Shown here piece after piece: positions 20,590-32,724 of a DNA stretch of 64,000 nucleotides. Numbering within the stretch: position 1 is the stretch's first letter; the number at the start of each line of letters is the position of its first letter. The stretch is from positions 1-64,000 of the forward strand of contig JAYESD010000111.1 of NCBI GenBank assembly GCA_036927565.1. The letters are read 5' to 3'. A program made the position numbers and the translations under genes. Under the pieces are notes generated by a model, which worked only from the letters and a program-made list of their open reading frames with translations, was not told where the DNA came from and ran no database searches. The DNA comes from Tuctoria greenei (lineage: Eukaryota > Streptophyta > Magnoliopsida > Poales > Poaceae).

Positions 20590-21182
20590 ATTGGTAGCCC
20601 CGCACCAAAGCACTCCAGGTCGTCGACGTCCTCCGAACCTCCTTCTTCTCTATTTCCGTCGCAGCCAATGCCGATGGAACTGGAGGCGGCGCCGCACCTC
20701 CTCCGTCCCCATCTCTGCCCGCGACGCTCGCACCTCCTCATCCCGTTTGGGTTCAGGAGACTGTCCGCCTCGTCAAACACCGCTTCGATGAACTCGATCG
20801 GCGTCTGAAGGAGGCCACCGAGCACCTTTCCGCCACCGCCGGGCAAGCAAAAAAGCTCGACATATTGGCGCGGGATGTATTTTCCAATACATCTCGCTCG
20901 TGTGAGCGTCTGGGTCTTGGGAAACTTCCCGTCTGCACCAGCATGGACTCCGCCGGCCATTACTGCTTTGAGTTAGGGTTTGTGGCCAGTCGTCTCAACG
21001 TCCTCTACGAGACGATCGGGGAGATGGATGGGGTGGAGGGCCGCCAGCATCTTCTGCGTACCGTTGCCCGGAAGCTTCAGACACAATTGCCGGAGGAGGC
21101 GGCAGCAGCGGTAGCAGCGGAGGAGGCGGCGGCAGCAGCAGTGGCGGAGGCGGAGGTGGAGGAGATCTCCGACGACTCCTAG
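20590..21182 (+). pseudogene. grass family X member 3 (unknown function), start lost and frameshifted
   Basis: The position equal to the start codon of member 2 is ATT here (20590-20592), followed in frame by GSPAPKHSRSSTSSEPPSS. In-frame ATGs occur at 20668 and 20674 (MPMELEAAP). About 20 bases later, one C is missing relative to member 2 (GCGGCGCCGC against GCGGCGCCCGC, ~20693), which shifts the frame. The conserved core is intact downstream: RFDELDRRLKEATEHLS, RDVFSNTSRSCERLGLG, MDSAGHYCFELGFVASRL, NVLYETIG, and an Ala/Glu-rich tail ending in EEISDDS. Member 2 keeps its ATG but has a stop; member 3 lacks the stop but has lost the ATG and one base. Confidence 0.65.
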
Positions 21183-21310
21183 TAGAGTAGTATTTGTAGT
21201 TTTTCTTTTTCTTGTCTTCTATGTGCTTTCGTAGTTCTTGTTTGTAATATGCGTTGTTTCTATTTTAATGATAAATGTCTTTTATGTTCATGAACAATGC
21301 GTCCTATGCA

Positions 21311-22489
21311 GTATCAAGAAACATCTCCTTTCTGAAAAAGGGGCAAGATAACTGTTGTTCAATGTCTAGCCAAGAATTCGTTGTGTTGCGACAATCAATG
21401 ACTCTTGGTTGAAACTCCATTGAGATCGTGGTTGAGGCTGCGTTTCTCTTCTTTTTTGTTCTTTCACTCAGTTTTTTCATTTGTAGTTGGCGCATGGGAA
21501 AATGTATTTTTAGTATGTAGTAGTATATACTACATGTTATCGTTTCATTGTGATTAATGTTACAAAATGTTGATTGTTTACCATCGTTTCGTGCACTTGG
21601 CTGTATTTGCATATCGTTTGCATTAGCACATATGTATACATTTGGCGATTCATATTTTTTTCATATTTTTTTGGAACGTCCCACTAGCTAGCAGATGACT
21701 GCTTTTAGATTTTGATATACATGCATGGCAACAAAGATGAATTAAGAAGCGAGCAAGTTGTCCTAAGACGAAGTCTACCCCTCTAGCTACACGCACCAGC
21801 CATGTGCAGGAATCGACGCGACATGAGATGTAATTAATCACGATTGGATGCGTGCACAAGGGCACGGCTTGCGTCAAATTCTCCAATCCCGCGAAAAAAT
21901 TTTTGTTCTACTTGGCGTGCCACATTTGAGATTTTGACAATTCAGTTTTCACTACCCGCGCCTCCAATTTCAGTCCAGCCTATTATCATAACCCTATTTC
22001 AACCACGATGAGTATAAATGGAAACACTGGCCTCCGTTCCCGACACACCGCTGCCCCGCCCTTTTGGTGATCTCGTAGTACTCCAAAATGTGTTGTCTCT
22101 CTGTCTTGTGTTCCATACTTGTATTCCTAAGAAATTCCCGTGTTTTCATTTCCCACGGTTTTTACAATTTTTCCCCCATGGATCTCGCAGTGACGCATCG
22201 AAGCTCTTGGTGGTGTTGACTCCTGGGTACAACGCCGGGCGACCAAGTTTGACGTGCTCTACCAAACCTCTTCGTCGGCGACACCTCCCTGTGACATCGC
22301 ATCCCGGACTCTAGTTTTGTGCTAGGTAAACTACACGATCCATGCCATCTTTTTATAGAGCTATATTGGCTTGGTTGTACACGATCCATGCAGTTTTGGC
22401 CTAGTTAAGTTATAGATGATCCATCCTGATATACGAATATTAAATAATTAACAAAGAAGAAATGCGGTCTTTTGTTTCACGAATTTAGT

Positions 22490-22550
<61 letters not shown>

Positions 22551-23798
22551 ATGTTGCTCCGACAGCTTATTACGGTAGTGTATTTCTAGTTCAATTCCTG
22601 GCTGAGAACGACAAATACTAAAAACCAGAGGTACTAGTATGTTATTTATGGATTTAGAAGTAAATGACGCACGGGTTATCTGATCAACGACTCCAAATGT
22701 TGTACTCTCATTCCTGTTTTACAAATTTGTGTTCCTAAGATTTTTAGTTCCCATGGTTTTCACTTTTTTCTTTCTTGTGGCTTTCTCGGATTGTACGTTT
22801 TTCTATTCTTTCTTTTCTAAATCCTCCGTTAGTAACAAACACTGCAGTTTATATAAAGCACACCGTTCGATCCAAAATCTACATCGGTCATGTAATCTGA
22901 TGTTATCAATGTTATTTGGAATGACTACTTACAATGCTCTTTACATTAGGAACAAGACATCAAACCGTGATGTCGTCTACAAGCATTCATGGTGGCCAAC
23001 AAGCACCTGGTATAACTATAAATGTGTTTACTAACAAAATTAAACAAATTTAGACAACATTAAATCGTTTGCGTGGTACGCAGAGAATATTGCAGCACAT
23101 GATGTTCAGGAACCCCGAGGTTCTTCACTCCCTGGTACTAGTACGATGCATGAACCAACAGTAGGTATAGATATACAAACCAGAAATACTTCTTCCGCCC
23201 CGCGTAATTTTACTTTTGGAGCTTAAAAAATGTCCCACTCCAACTCTATCCTCATTAGTAGCTTCCAACGACCCATATCACATCACATTACTACCTGCCT
23301 CTCTACCGTGCCATTTGTTTTGGCAGAGCGTGTTAGTTTTTTACTCTACTCCTTTGGCATTGAATTTGGAGCATTTTGAGAGACTACGTTCTATCCTTTA
23401 GATATATTGATGATGGGTGTATCATGGTCATTTGCATTCTTTCCTAGGCTCTACTAATTTTTTTTAGAATGGCTTGCAATTCTACTTTCTTATTAGTACT
23501 TAGTCTTTATAGTTAACAGTTCATCAGCCTGTGTGATGATGGCGTGATTTTTTTATGCCTCCACGCTGTGCTCTCTCGCCGCCGGCCACTCCGACCAGCA
23601 CCGGCGCCCACGCCCTGCTGCTGGTCACATTAGTGTCCTCCCCGACGCGTCTCCCTCGCCCATCACCACGTCCCATCCTTCGCGTGCCATGATTACCCCA
23701 CCGCCCGCAAATCCCTGGCCATTACTCGCCCTGCCACCAATCCTCCTCGAGAGTTTCGGTGAGACTGAACCCTTGCTTTGTTGAGTGTCGCAAGCTGG
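21311..23798. other. no gene recognised
   Basis: About 2.5 kb. It contains an (AT)n run at 22494-22542. Two stretches are related to each other (near 22110-22195 and 22700-22790, sharing TTGTGTTCC, CCTAAGA and CC(A/C)(A/T)GG(T/A)TTT phrases). No ORF shows recognisable similarity. Confidence 0.45.
22494..22542. repeat. (AT)n microsatellite
   Basis: Dinucleotide run of about 49 bp. Confidence 0.95.
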
Positions 23799-23913
23799 CA
23801 CTATGCAGTACTGCACCTGCAGTAGCCGCCACTGACAAGTAGACCCGATGTCTCATGGGCCCACATGTCAGTGGCAGCTAATGCAGGTGCAGTACTGTGG
23901 AGGATTTCAATCC
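23799..23913. mobile_element. palindromic MITE with 9-bp target duplication
   Basis: 115 bp. The arms GCAGTACTGCACCTGCAGTA and its inverse enclose CCACTGACA / TGTCAGTGG. The 9-bp direct repeat CGCAAGCTG is perfect at 23790-23798 and 23914-23922, which points to a Mutator-type transposase. The right end (GGATTTCAATCC) is longer than the left, so the left tip may be truncated. A half copy (ATCCTCTGCAGTACTA) is at 24120-24175. Confidence 0.75.
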
Positions 23914-24330
23914 CGCAAGCTGCCTGCCTTATCTGTCTTGCATTCGCCACCAGCTACCGCTGGCATTCATTACTTGCCCTGCAACTAATAATTCTCTTCG
24001 AGACGCACTCCGGCTGATGTCAGTCAGACCGAACCAGCGAACCCTATCTTTGTCTAGTCTAGCGTTGCCAGCTGCATGCCCCCTCATAGTCTTGCCTGCT
24101 TCGCTCATGGACTGAAAATCCTCTGCAGTACTATGAGTGCGTATCGCCACTGACATGTGTACTTGATGGCTCATTTTAGAGTATGAACAGCAACAAACAA
24201 GTCAATAATGTAACCCCCCCCCCAATCAAAATAGGTGTCATTAGGACAGTCCTAACTATTGTAGTAGTTCATTTTTAATTCATTTGTGGGCGACAATTAA
24301 TATAAACCAGTAGGGAGTACTACAGAACAA

Positions 24331-25872
24331 AATGGTGCTGGCATGACGCGGTCCTCCTACGCTCGTAATTGCCGCACTCGCCCTGAAGATGGTATGAACA
24401 TCAGACTTTTCTTCTTTTCACACTATCTGTACATGATACTAAACTTGTTCAGGCGGTAATTTGCTTTAATCGTTTACCGTTTGAATCAATGTAACAGAAG
24501 GAAGGAAGCTAGGAAGAAGTGTGGCTAAAGGACTTAAGGTTGCCAGAATACGCTATGCATCCCAAGTTAGTAGAACGCAGCATGTGAAGCTACCAATTCA
24601 GTTCTCCGCTAGGTTGGGTGATGCGGTTGGTATTAATCAGCGGCACTTTGTCAATGATGTGGTTATGTTTACAAAAAGACATGCATCCCTCACCGGTGCA
24701 ACGAAGTGGGCAGAGGTTGGCCATAGTAACAAGAGAGATATAGTACGAGACATTCTGGTTAGTGTTGTCACACACCCACATAAGTATTTATTTTCTTGCA
24801 ATCTCCATCCTGTATGTTTACAGCAACTTGTTATACAATGTACAGGATTCCTGGGACATGGAGGACACATCGGAGAGTGCAAGAAAAAAATTTGAAAATT
24901 GCTGGTGAGCGCTACAAGGGGTGGCGCTCGACTTTGCATGCCACCTATAAGAGTTATTCTACCGATGAAGAACGTATACGAAGCCAGCCTGCTGACGTAA
25001 CGACGCCCGAGTGGTTGCACCTAATAGAATATTTTGGGTTTGGGCAATTCAAGGTCAGCTAACTTTTTAATAGCTTCGCATCATACAAAAAATATTTCAT
25101 TTACTTTCATTCGTGGATTTAATTCTTAAAATTATTGCAGTCAATAAGCAGGACCAATTCTCAAAATCGAAGAAGACAAAAGGCGTGTCACTTGCTTGGC
25201 TCCAAATCCTACGCCCAACTTACTTACGAGAAGGTATGAAAAATAAATCACGCTTTTACTTTGCGCTGCAAAAAATATGTATACCGACATGTTGAAGTTT
25301 ACTTGTATTTTATGTAGCAAGGTCCAGAGACTGGAGAAGAACCCGATGACATACAACTGTGGGAGGCAAGCCATTTGTTGAACGGTAACTGGACAGACAA
25401 GCTGGCAGAAGTTGTACATGTGAGTAACACTTCAAAAAAATCCCCAATTAAATAAATATTTGCAAATTACCTATGACTTTTCTTTTCGTATATAGATCCA
25501 GGCACGTGCCCAAGTGGACGACATGGAAGCTGAGCAGGGAGGCCCAATTCCAAATGAGGAGGGAAACCACATCTTCCAGCATTGTTATAGATCCTCAATC
25601 GGTTGTGCAGGATCACAGGTTTGGGGCGTGGTTATATGGCTAACCCAACTGGTCCCGAACGTGAACGTATGCGTATCCAGATGTCTGAACACCTCAACGA
25701 CCAAGTTCGAAACTTAGAAGTTAGAAATGCAGGCCACAATGAAATAGTGCAGGACTTGGAAGGAAGAAATGATAGCTTAAACACCCAGATGGACTGCATA
25801 AACCAGAAGAATGAAGAGTTAATCATTGAAGTCCAGAACTTACAAGGTCAGATAGTAGTTGATCGTGAATAG
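24331..25872 (+). pseudogene. Plant transposase, Transposase_24 (Ptta/En-Spm) type, multi-exon
   Basis: This is the second gene of CACTA elements. Predicted exons with GT/AG ends: to 24391; 24498-24757; 24846-25053; 25141-25233; 25318-25419; 25496-25872. The first splice joins RPED to EGRKLGRSVAKGLKV in frame. Family landmarks are IQFSARLGDAVG, RDIL/DSWDMEDTSE, RYKGWRSTLHATYKSY, PEWLHLIEYF, SKSYAQLTYEK, ETGEEPDDIQLWEASH and, near the end, GRGYMANPTGPERERM followed by a coiled coil. Defects are a frame change at the A7 run near 24885, another near 25610, and in-frame stops at 25870 and further on (ending about 26055). The exon structure is well preserved, so decay is recent or partial. Confidence 0.75.
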
Positions 25873-26179
25873 ACAGCTAAGGAAATGCAGGACATGCGCG
25901 CCTCATTGGCTAAAATGCACAAAATGATGATGGCGACCACTCCACAGTAGGTCCAACAAATAAGGAACCGCCAAAAGCCACCTGCTCCAACAATTAGTCC
26001 CGATCAGCTTATGAAAACTCTTAGCATGCAAACACGTCACTTAAGTAATCCTTGAGTGTTGTTATGCGTGTTGTAAAATTGATGGATGTTTATTGTTAAA
26101 CTCGTGATTCTGTTGCCACTAATTTTCAAACCTAGTGCATTCAGGTTCTACTGCCGCTAATTATAATACATGACATTAT

Positions 26180-27345
26180 GAATTTCTCGTCACGAATGAT
26201 AAATTGTTGCAATAGGAAGCTATTGCCAATACGGATGATAAAACGTGGCAACAGAATGACAAAACGTTGCAGTATAAACATTTGGCAACGACTTAAAAAA
26301 TGTTGCATTAAAACACTATTGCCACAGATAAGAAATCGTTGCAATACCAAAATATTCGCCACGGATGCGAAATCGTTCCGGTACCATACTAGTTCCAACG
26401 GATCTAAAATTGTTGCAATACGGTACTATTTGCCACGTTTGTGGACTCGTTGCAATACCCAACTATTCGCCACGGATACGAAATCGTTGCAGTACCGGAC
26501 TAGTTCCCACGGATCTGAAATCATTGCAATAAAGTACTTTTCGCCACGTTTGTTGACTCGTTGCACTAACCTACTATTTGCCACGGATGTTAAACCTTCG
26601 CAGTATCATACTATTTGCCACAGATGTGAAATCGTTGCAATATGCTACTATTTGCCATGGCTGTGAAAATCGTTGCAATGCTGTAGTATTTGCCACGAAT
26701 GTGAAAATCGTTGTAATCACGTACTATTACCACGAATGTGAAAATCGTTGCAATCACGTACTATTACCACGAACGCGAAATCATTACAATGCAATGCTAT
26801 TCGTTGCAATACGTTAAATCATCGCAATATGGTAAACAGTTGCAATAACATACTATTTGCCGCGAATGTGAAATCGTTACAATACCATACTATTGCCACA
26901 CTTGCGAAATCGTTGCAATACAATGTTATTCATTGCAATACGTTAAATTGTCGCAATACGCTAAACTGTTGTAATAACATACTATTTGCCACGAATGTGA
27001 AATCGTTTCAATATTGTACTATTGCCACGCCTGTGAAATCATTGCAACCACATACAATTACCACAAATGTGAAATCGTTGCAATACCATGTTGTTTGTTG
27101 TAATAAGTTAAATCGTCGTAATACGCTAAATCGCTGTAACAACATATTATTTGTCACGAATATGAAATCGTTGCAATACTCAACTATTTGCCACGATCGT
27201 GAACCCGTTGCAATACCGTACAATTCGTTGTGATACGTTAAATCGTCGCAATATATGAAACCGTTGCAATAGCGTCCTATTTGCCACCGATGTAAAATTG
27301 TTGCAATACCATACTATTCAGCACGGATGCCAAGTCATCGCAAAT
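26180..27345. repeat. CACTA 3' subterminal repeat field
   Basis: About 25 degenerate units, roughly 30-50 bp each, of the type GAAATCGTTGCAATACC, then ACTATT, then TGCCACG(G/A)ATG. They lie between the gene and the terminus. The frame stays open on the plus strand for long stretches only because the units contain few stops. In CACTA elements such subterminal repeats are transposase binding sites; that role here is inferred from position. Confidence 0.75.
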
Positions 27346-27462
27346 AACCTATCGCCGCAGGAATTATTACGACGATTCATAAAAACTATCGTCACACTCT
27401 TTTTCATTGCAACAGCGACCTATTGCGACGAAAAACGACCTATTGCGAAGATTTTTTTCGTT

Positions 27463-27487
27463 GGGATAAACCGGAATCCTTGCAGTG
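27463..27487 (+). other. CACTA right terminus
   Basis: Terminal GGAATCCTTGCAGTG. Directly inside it are GACCTATTGCGACGAAAAAC and TTTTTTTCGTTGGGA, short subterminal motifs that differ from the outer repeat field. Confidence 0.7.
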
Positions 27488-29600
27488 TGATTATGGTAGA
27501 GGAGGTTTTTCTGGTTCTGGGAAAATATGTTTCATATTTTTCTGAGCTTTCTATAGGGAGAAATTGATTTTACAACTTCGCAAGAAATTCTGAAAATGTT
27601 TTTGTACATTTTTCATTTTTCAATTGACATAGGTGATTTGAACACCGTTTGGTCCAGTAAATGAAGTCCAATGAACTTGAAGTTTTTACTGGGGATCAAG
27701 TGTATAATAATGAAGGATCAGACCAAAATTGGGAATTTTCCAATTAGCAGAACAGGAGTAATTAATTTCCCAAGCAGTTAGCTTAGATGAATTAATTATG
27801 AAAATTCTAGGACTTTCATGTCCAACATATATCACCACTGCAAAATAGGTATCAATAGGAGTCTAGCAGAATTTATTTGGAATTATTTGAGCAAGTATGA
27901 TAGGAGTAATTGAATTTTGAAGTTAGTTCAAATTCTGGAATTATTTGGAAAGGAAAATTTTGAATTAATTCAACCCGGGTCCCACCCATTTAAAATGGGC
28001 CAATCATAACTGAGCCACACTGAGGGCCACGGTTTTAACCGTGCAGCCGCACAAGATCCGAAGGCCACAACCAATCCAGGGGGGAATAGTTGCTGACATG
28101 CGGCGCCCGCCGGGTCATCTTCAACCTCGTGGCACGGGCGGCGCTGCGCCGGCGAGCTCGCCGGCTCCCTTCTCCCGGCCATCTCCCTTGCTGAAATTCT
28201 TCCCCCATCCATTTAAGGGTCGAGGAACACGATGGTGAGGTCGAATCGACGCGGCGACGGGCGGAAATGGTGGCACGAGGATGGCGGCAGCTGCTAGGGT
28301 TCCGGCCATGTATTAACCGCCACTCCATTGATCAAACTCCTTGTGAATCACCCAGGAACGTTTCTAGGATCCTGGGGAAGATGAATAGGGGGATGAACAA
28401 GGGTGAAATAGACAGAAATGTCAACTTCGAAGGTGGACCGACGGGATTTCCCAAGGCGGCGGGGAAAACTCGAATAGCTCGGCCTTCACTCGATGGGTTC
28501 CACTGATTTTTGGTCAAGGTGCGCGCTAGGAGGTGGTGAAGCTAATACCTAACTGGATTAGAGAAATCTTGCACATAGAAAACGAATTAAACGGACGAGC
28601 TAGACCTGATGCTCTATTTTGCCGTCGGGAAAATGGGAAATACTTGAGCTACAGTCCATGAGTCAACCTGAAACTTGGTGAGCACAAGCATCTCGGGTAG
28701 GCTCACCTTTTTTCTTTTGGGAGTAGCTCGTGACAAGGCTTGTAGTGCCGGTGTGACGGGGAGGCAGAGGCGTCCACCTCGGCGGCTCAACAGCGACGGC
28801 CGCCAAACTTCAAAATACCGGCAAAACAGTGAGCAAGACGATAAACTAAAGGGTGGAGATGGGAGAGCATAGCCTTGGCGCCATCTTTGCTGTTTGCATC
28901 GAAGAGAAAGGAGGCAAAACTAAGGTGCTCACCAGAGAGACAATGGAAGCCGGTGGTGCTCGGTTTCACGGGAAGAAGGAAAAGTGAACGGTGAGCTGCT
29001 CTGGTCGATGGCGTGAGGAAGTGAACCAAGGAAGGGATGAGCACGTCTTAAACCCACTTTGCCACCCAGAAGTGTGCTTCCCTGCTTGGTGAGCTGGGAA
29101 GCAGCGGCACCGTCGTTGAACGGCGGGGAAACAGAGTACAGTGTCGGTTCACCCCAACTGGGTCACTGAACTGTGGGTCCCACAGCTCATCTCATCCTCA
29201 TCCCTCTGTGTACAATGCATTTTCCCACCAACTTGTGTCCAAAATTCATGAAAATTTGTGGATAGGCTCAACCAATTATCTAAGATTTGATTCTGAATTC
29301 AAAAATTTGATTTCATCAAGTTTCAATCGAAATTCAAATTTGATTTTGAATGGAATTCAATGTACACCTTGAGTTGAATAGAATTTGAGCTCCAAAATTT
29401 ATGAAAATTGACAGGGATGCTAATTGGAATATTTGGAAGCTAATAGTGAACTCAAATTTTTATTTTGACAAGGTTTGAACATGAGCTTGTTTTGAATTTT
29501 TAAATTCCCTCTAGTATGGTTTAATTCCCTTCCCCATTCATTTCCTCTTTATTTCTATTCTCCATTCAAAATTTTAAATTGTCCTTTCTAACTTTGCACT
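27488..29600. other. AT-rich non-coding block, possibly LTR-derived
   Basis: About 2.1 kb with no coding similarity. AATT-rich phrases (AATTCAAATTTGATTTTGAA), a GC-rich island at 28000-28350 and further GC-rich stretches to ~29170 are reminiscent of large gypsy LTRs. I found neither matching ends nor a second copy. It separates the DNA-transposon mosaic from the copia nest. Confidence 0.4.
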
Positions 29601-30389
29601 ATGAATTTTAGGTCTTTTAAATTGACAGACATTGGACTATTCCGGTTATGTGTCAGACTTGTCCAATCGGACAAAGAATGTAGGTCAGAATTTTGAAGTG
29701 GATTTGAGAGGAGGCCTAATGTTGGTCATAAGGACATAATTTTAGCAAAAATTCTTGATGAATATGGTCAGTAAGCAAACAACAATCATACTATGACCAT
29801 AATTCACCAATAATTAATATTTGAAATAATATTAGAGTTAAAAAGAGTTAGGAGATAATTTTTCGCAATCACGTTGGTATTTTGAAGTTATGTACTCCTT
29901 GCAATCAGATATGCAATGTTTCAAACCACATGTCGGAGCTGCTTGAAGCCTTGCATACAAAACACGTACCTGATATGATATTATGCCTAGATGCACACAA
30001 GTACAATAAATTACTGAACAAAGATGATGTACCAGTTTAATGTGACCTAGATGGACAAAGATACACTAGAGCCAAAAATAGAACGATATACCTCCTTCTT
30101 CATTTTCTTTGGCTCCCCCTTGATCATGGCCTTCATCGCTATATTGATTATCTCAATCTTTTTGAGGTTGATCTTGTACATATTGAGCCTTTTCTCGTGT
30201 AGAGGCTCCCTCTTGATCATTTCCTCTGGTTGTTGTACACTTTGAATCTTGTGATGATGGTTCGGATGGAGATGAACTTGGATTTTTCACTGTACCCAAT
30301 GAATATTTTCTTTCCTCCGGTCATGTGGTTCATTCCTATCAAGCACCTCTTTGGATCCACCGAAGGGGGTGCACCTACAACAAAGGATT

Positions 30390-32563
30390 ATGCTTTGGTT
30401 CTAGGTACCCAAGCTTGCTTGGGTCCTTTGATGTTAGTGATAAGACATTTGGGCAACCACACACAAGATTTTGGACTTCTGTGGAGTGGCCAATGTACTT
30501 GGCATAAACATGGTTAAATTCATCCTTCATAAGAACATATGAGGCATTAAATTCATGAAACATAATGTTTTGTCAATTTTTAGCTTTTTCATGAAAAGAG
30601 GGAATATGTTTGATGTTCTCAACCTGATTTGAGCCTCCCTTGACAAAGCAATCGATTCCTTGTTATTCTTGGGGTTTCTAGCATTCCACTTTTCACCACG
30701 AGAATATCCTAGGCCATCCTTGATATTTGGGGCCATAGTAACCGAGTATGCACTTCGTGCATACTTGATTTTCTCCTTGTCAAAAATTCCACTTTTGGGT
30801 GAATTTTTTCTTTGTGCCACATCAAACTCATTTTTTAGGTAAAGAACCAAATTTGCACAATTACATGTTTTAGGTGGAATAGACTCGATATTTGGATAAG
30901 GTGAGTTCTTAGAAGAGAAGGGGACACTTTGCTTGAGTGATTCAACTTGTACTTGAAGTGCTTGGCCAACATTCAAATCATTCAGGTTTGAGCAAGTTTC
31001 CTTGCTCAAAGCTAGCTCACGCTCAAGTGCTTCTCTCTTTTTCTTTTCAAGCTCGAGAGCCTTATCAACCTTAGAGTACCTCTCCTTTTGAAGGACGAGC
31101 ATATCTTCTTGTCGGTTGATAAGATCTTCCTTCTCAAATATTTCACCCGTCAATATTTTCATTTTGCAGTTTTACTTAAGCCTTTAAACATGTGTTCATT
31201 TTCTTCACTGCTATCGACATCATCATCACTAAGGGAATGTAAAGATGAGGGTCTACATTTAACCTTTTTCATACCTTCCTTGGCCATAAGGCATGTTCGT
31301 TCGAGTTTTTCCATCTTCCCAAATTTGGAAAGAGAGTGGTCTTCATGGAATGTCTCTTGACAACAATTGTTGCCAACCTATCTTCATCTTCGGAGGAGGA
31401 CTCATCGTTTGAGTCCCACTCCTCGCCGAGATGTGCTTCGCCAACTCTCTTATTCTTCTTGAATATTTTCTTGTCTTGTGGCTTTGCTTCCTTCTTTCTC
31501 TGTTTGTCTTCTTCATATGGGCAATCAACTATAAAGTGCCCATATTCACCACAGTTATAGAAAGACTGCCTTGTCATGGACTTGTCTTTGCTCTTGCTCT
31601 TGCCCTCAGTGTAGCTATTGCCTATTTTCCTTCTCATCATTCTTTTAAACTTTTTGAAGAGAACCATCTCTTCGTCATCATGTCGGTGTCCACATCATTG
31701 CTATCTTTGTCGTCTTGCACCTGATGGACTTTCTTGCTTCTTGGCTTGGAAGTTCCCTTGATGGCGACATCCTTCTTCTTTGATGAGGTGAGCTCAGCAA
31801 GGTTCTTCACCTATTGAGCTTCTATTTCCATCATCTCGTGATTGATGATTTTTCCCAAAAGCTCATCCGGAGTCATTTTATGGAACATCAGACTTTCACA
31901 GATCATGGAGCACAAAATGACATTTCGGGACATGAACGCTCTAATCATCCTTTCGACCAATTCATGGTATGTACACTTCTTACTTCCGTATGCTCTAATA
32001 TTGTTGATTAGCATTTTCATCCGATTGTACATCTCTTGAGGAGCTTCACCATCCTTGGTGGCAAACCTCCCTAGCTCCTCCTCAATCATTTCAATCTTTG
32101 CTTCTCGTACGGAGTGATTTCTTTCATGTGTCGTCTTGAGGGTGTCCCATATATCTTTGGCCACCTCAAGTCCATCAACCTTGTTAAACTCTTCTCAGCT
32201 TGCTGATGAGGTGATCAACGCGACAGCTTGTGCATTGCAATGGATAGCTTGGGCTTGCTCAGGGGTGAGTTCATCGTCAACATCTGGGATATCTATGCAT
32301 GTACACACATTTTGTTAAGGACTGGGGTTTAAGGAAATGAAATGCATTTTCATATTGTACTTCCACATTGTATAATCATCACCATCGAAATATTGAGATC
32401 TCCCCATGGGAATAGAAAGATAGTGATTGTCAAAATTAAGACGCTCGTAATTAAAAGGATATCGGGAGTTGTCTTGACGATCACTCCCCATCGGCTTCTC
32501 GTCTTCTTTCTTGCACTTTTGGTTCGTTATTTTCTTTCTTAGAAGTGCCTTGAGTTGACGCAC
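30390..32563 (-). pseudogene. element A gag
   Basis: Gag forms the retrotransposon particle. The start reads SRYPFNYERLNFDNHYLSIP and YFDGDDYTMW. The UBN2-type core reads WDTLKTTHERNHSVREAKI and RMKMLINNIRAYGSKK. The zinc knuckle at ~31550 reads FYNCGEYGHFIVDC, with Phe for the first Cys. An acidic stretch and a coiled coil follow (ALELEKKKREALERELALSK), then the usual gag end YAKYIGHSTE. At least four in-frame stops are present, including TAA after SLNPSP (~32315) and TGA after SSAS (~32195). Element B gag is a close relative. Confidence 0.85.
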
Positions 32564-32724
32564 TTCTTCATGATCATGCTTGTAGTTTTTAGCACATCTA
32601 GCATCTTTGTAGTGTCTTAAGATTCTTAATTGATGGCTTCCCGGATGTTTATGTTTCCTTCTCGTCGGCCATCATCTCTTCGAGCGATTAGTCTCTTTAT
32701 GGGGAGCCTAGCTCTGATACCAAT

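Larger units (their letters stand above)
19635..21310. repeat. segmental duplicate 2 of 16560-18190
   Basis: This holds the 5' flank, promoter, gene and 3' flank of family X member 3. It differs from copy 1 by substitutions and by long AT/GT microsatellites in the 5' flank. Confidence 0.7.
24331..27487 (+). mobile_element. CACTA (En/Spm) element, 5'-truncated
   Basis: Only the 3' part is present: a Transposase_24-type gene, a field of subterminal repeats and the right terminus. The end reads GGATAAACCGGAATCCTTGCAGTG, whose reverse complement starts CACTGCAAGGATTCC, a CACTA-type end. TGA follows, but no left terminus or matching flank is visible upstream, so the tnpD half is missing. It is unrelated in position and strand to the tnpD remnant at 1-1398. 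Confidence 0.8.

Noticed and set aside
26178..27233. 160-codon Asn/Cys/Ser-rich frames
   Set aside because: They lie wholly in the CACTA subterminal repeats and mirror the repeat unit.
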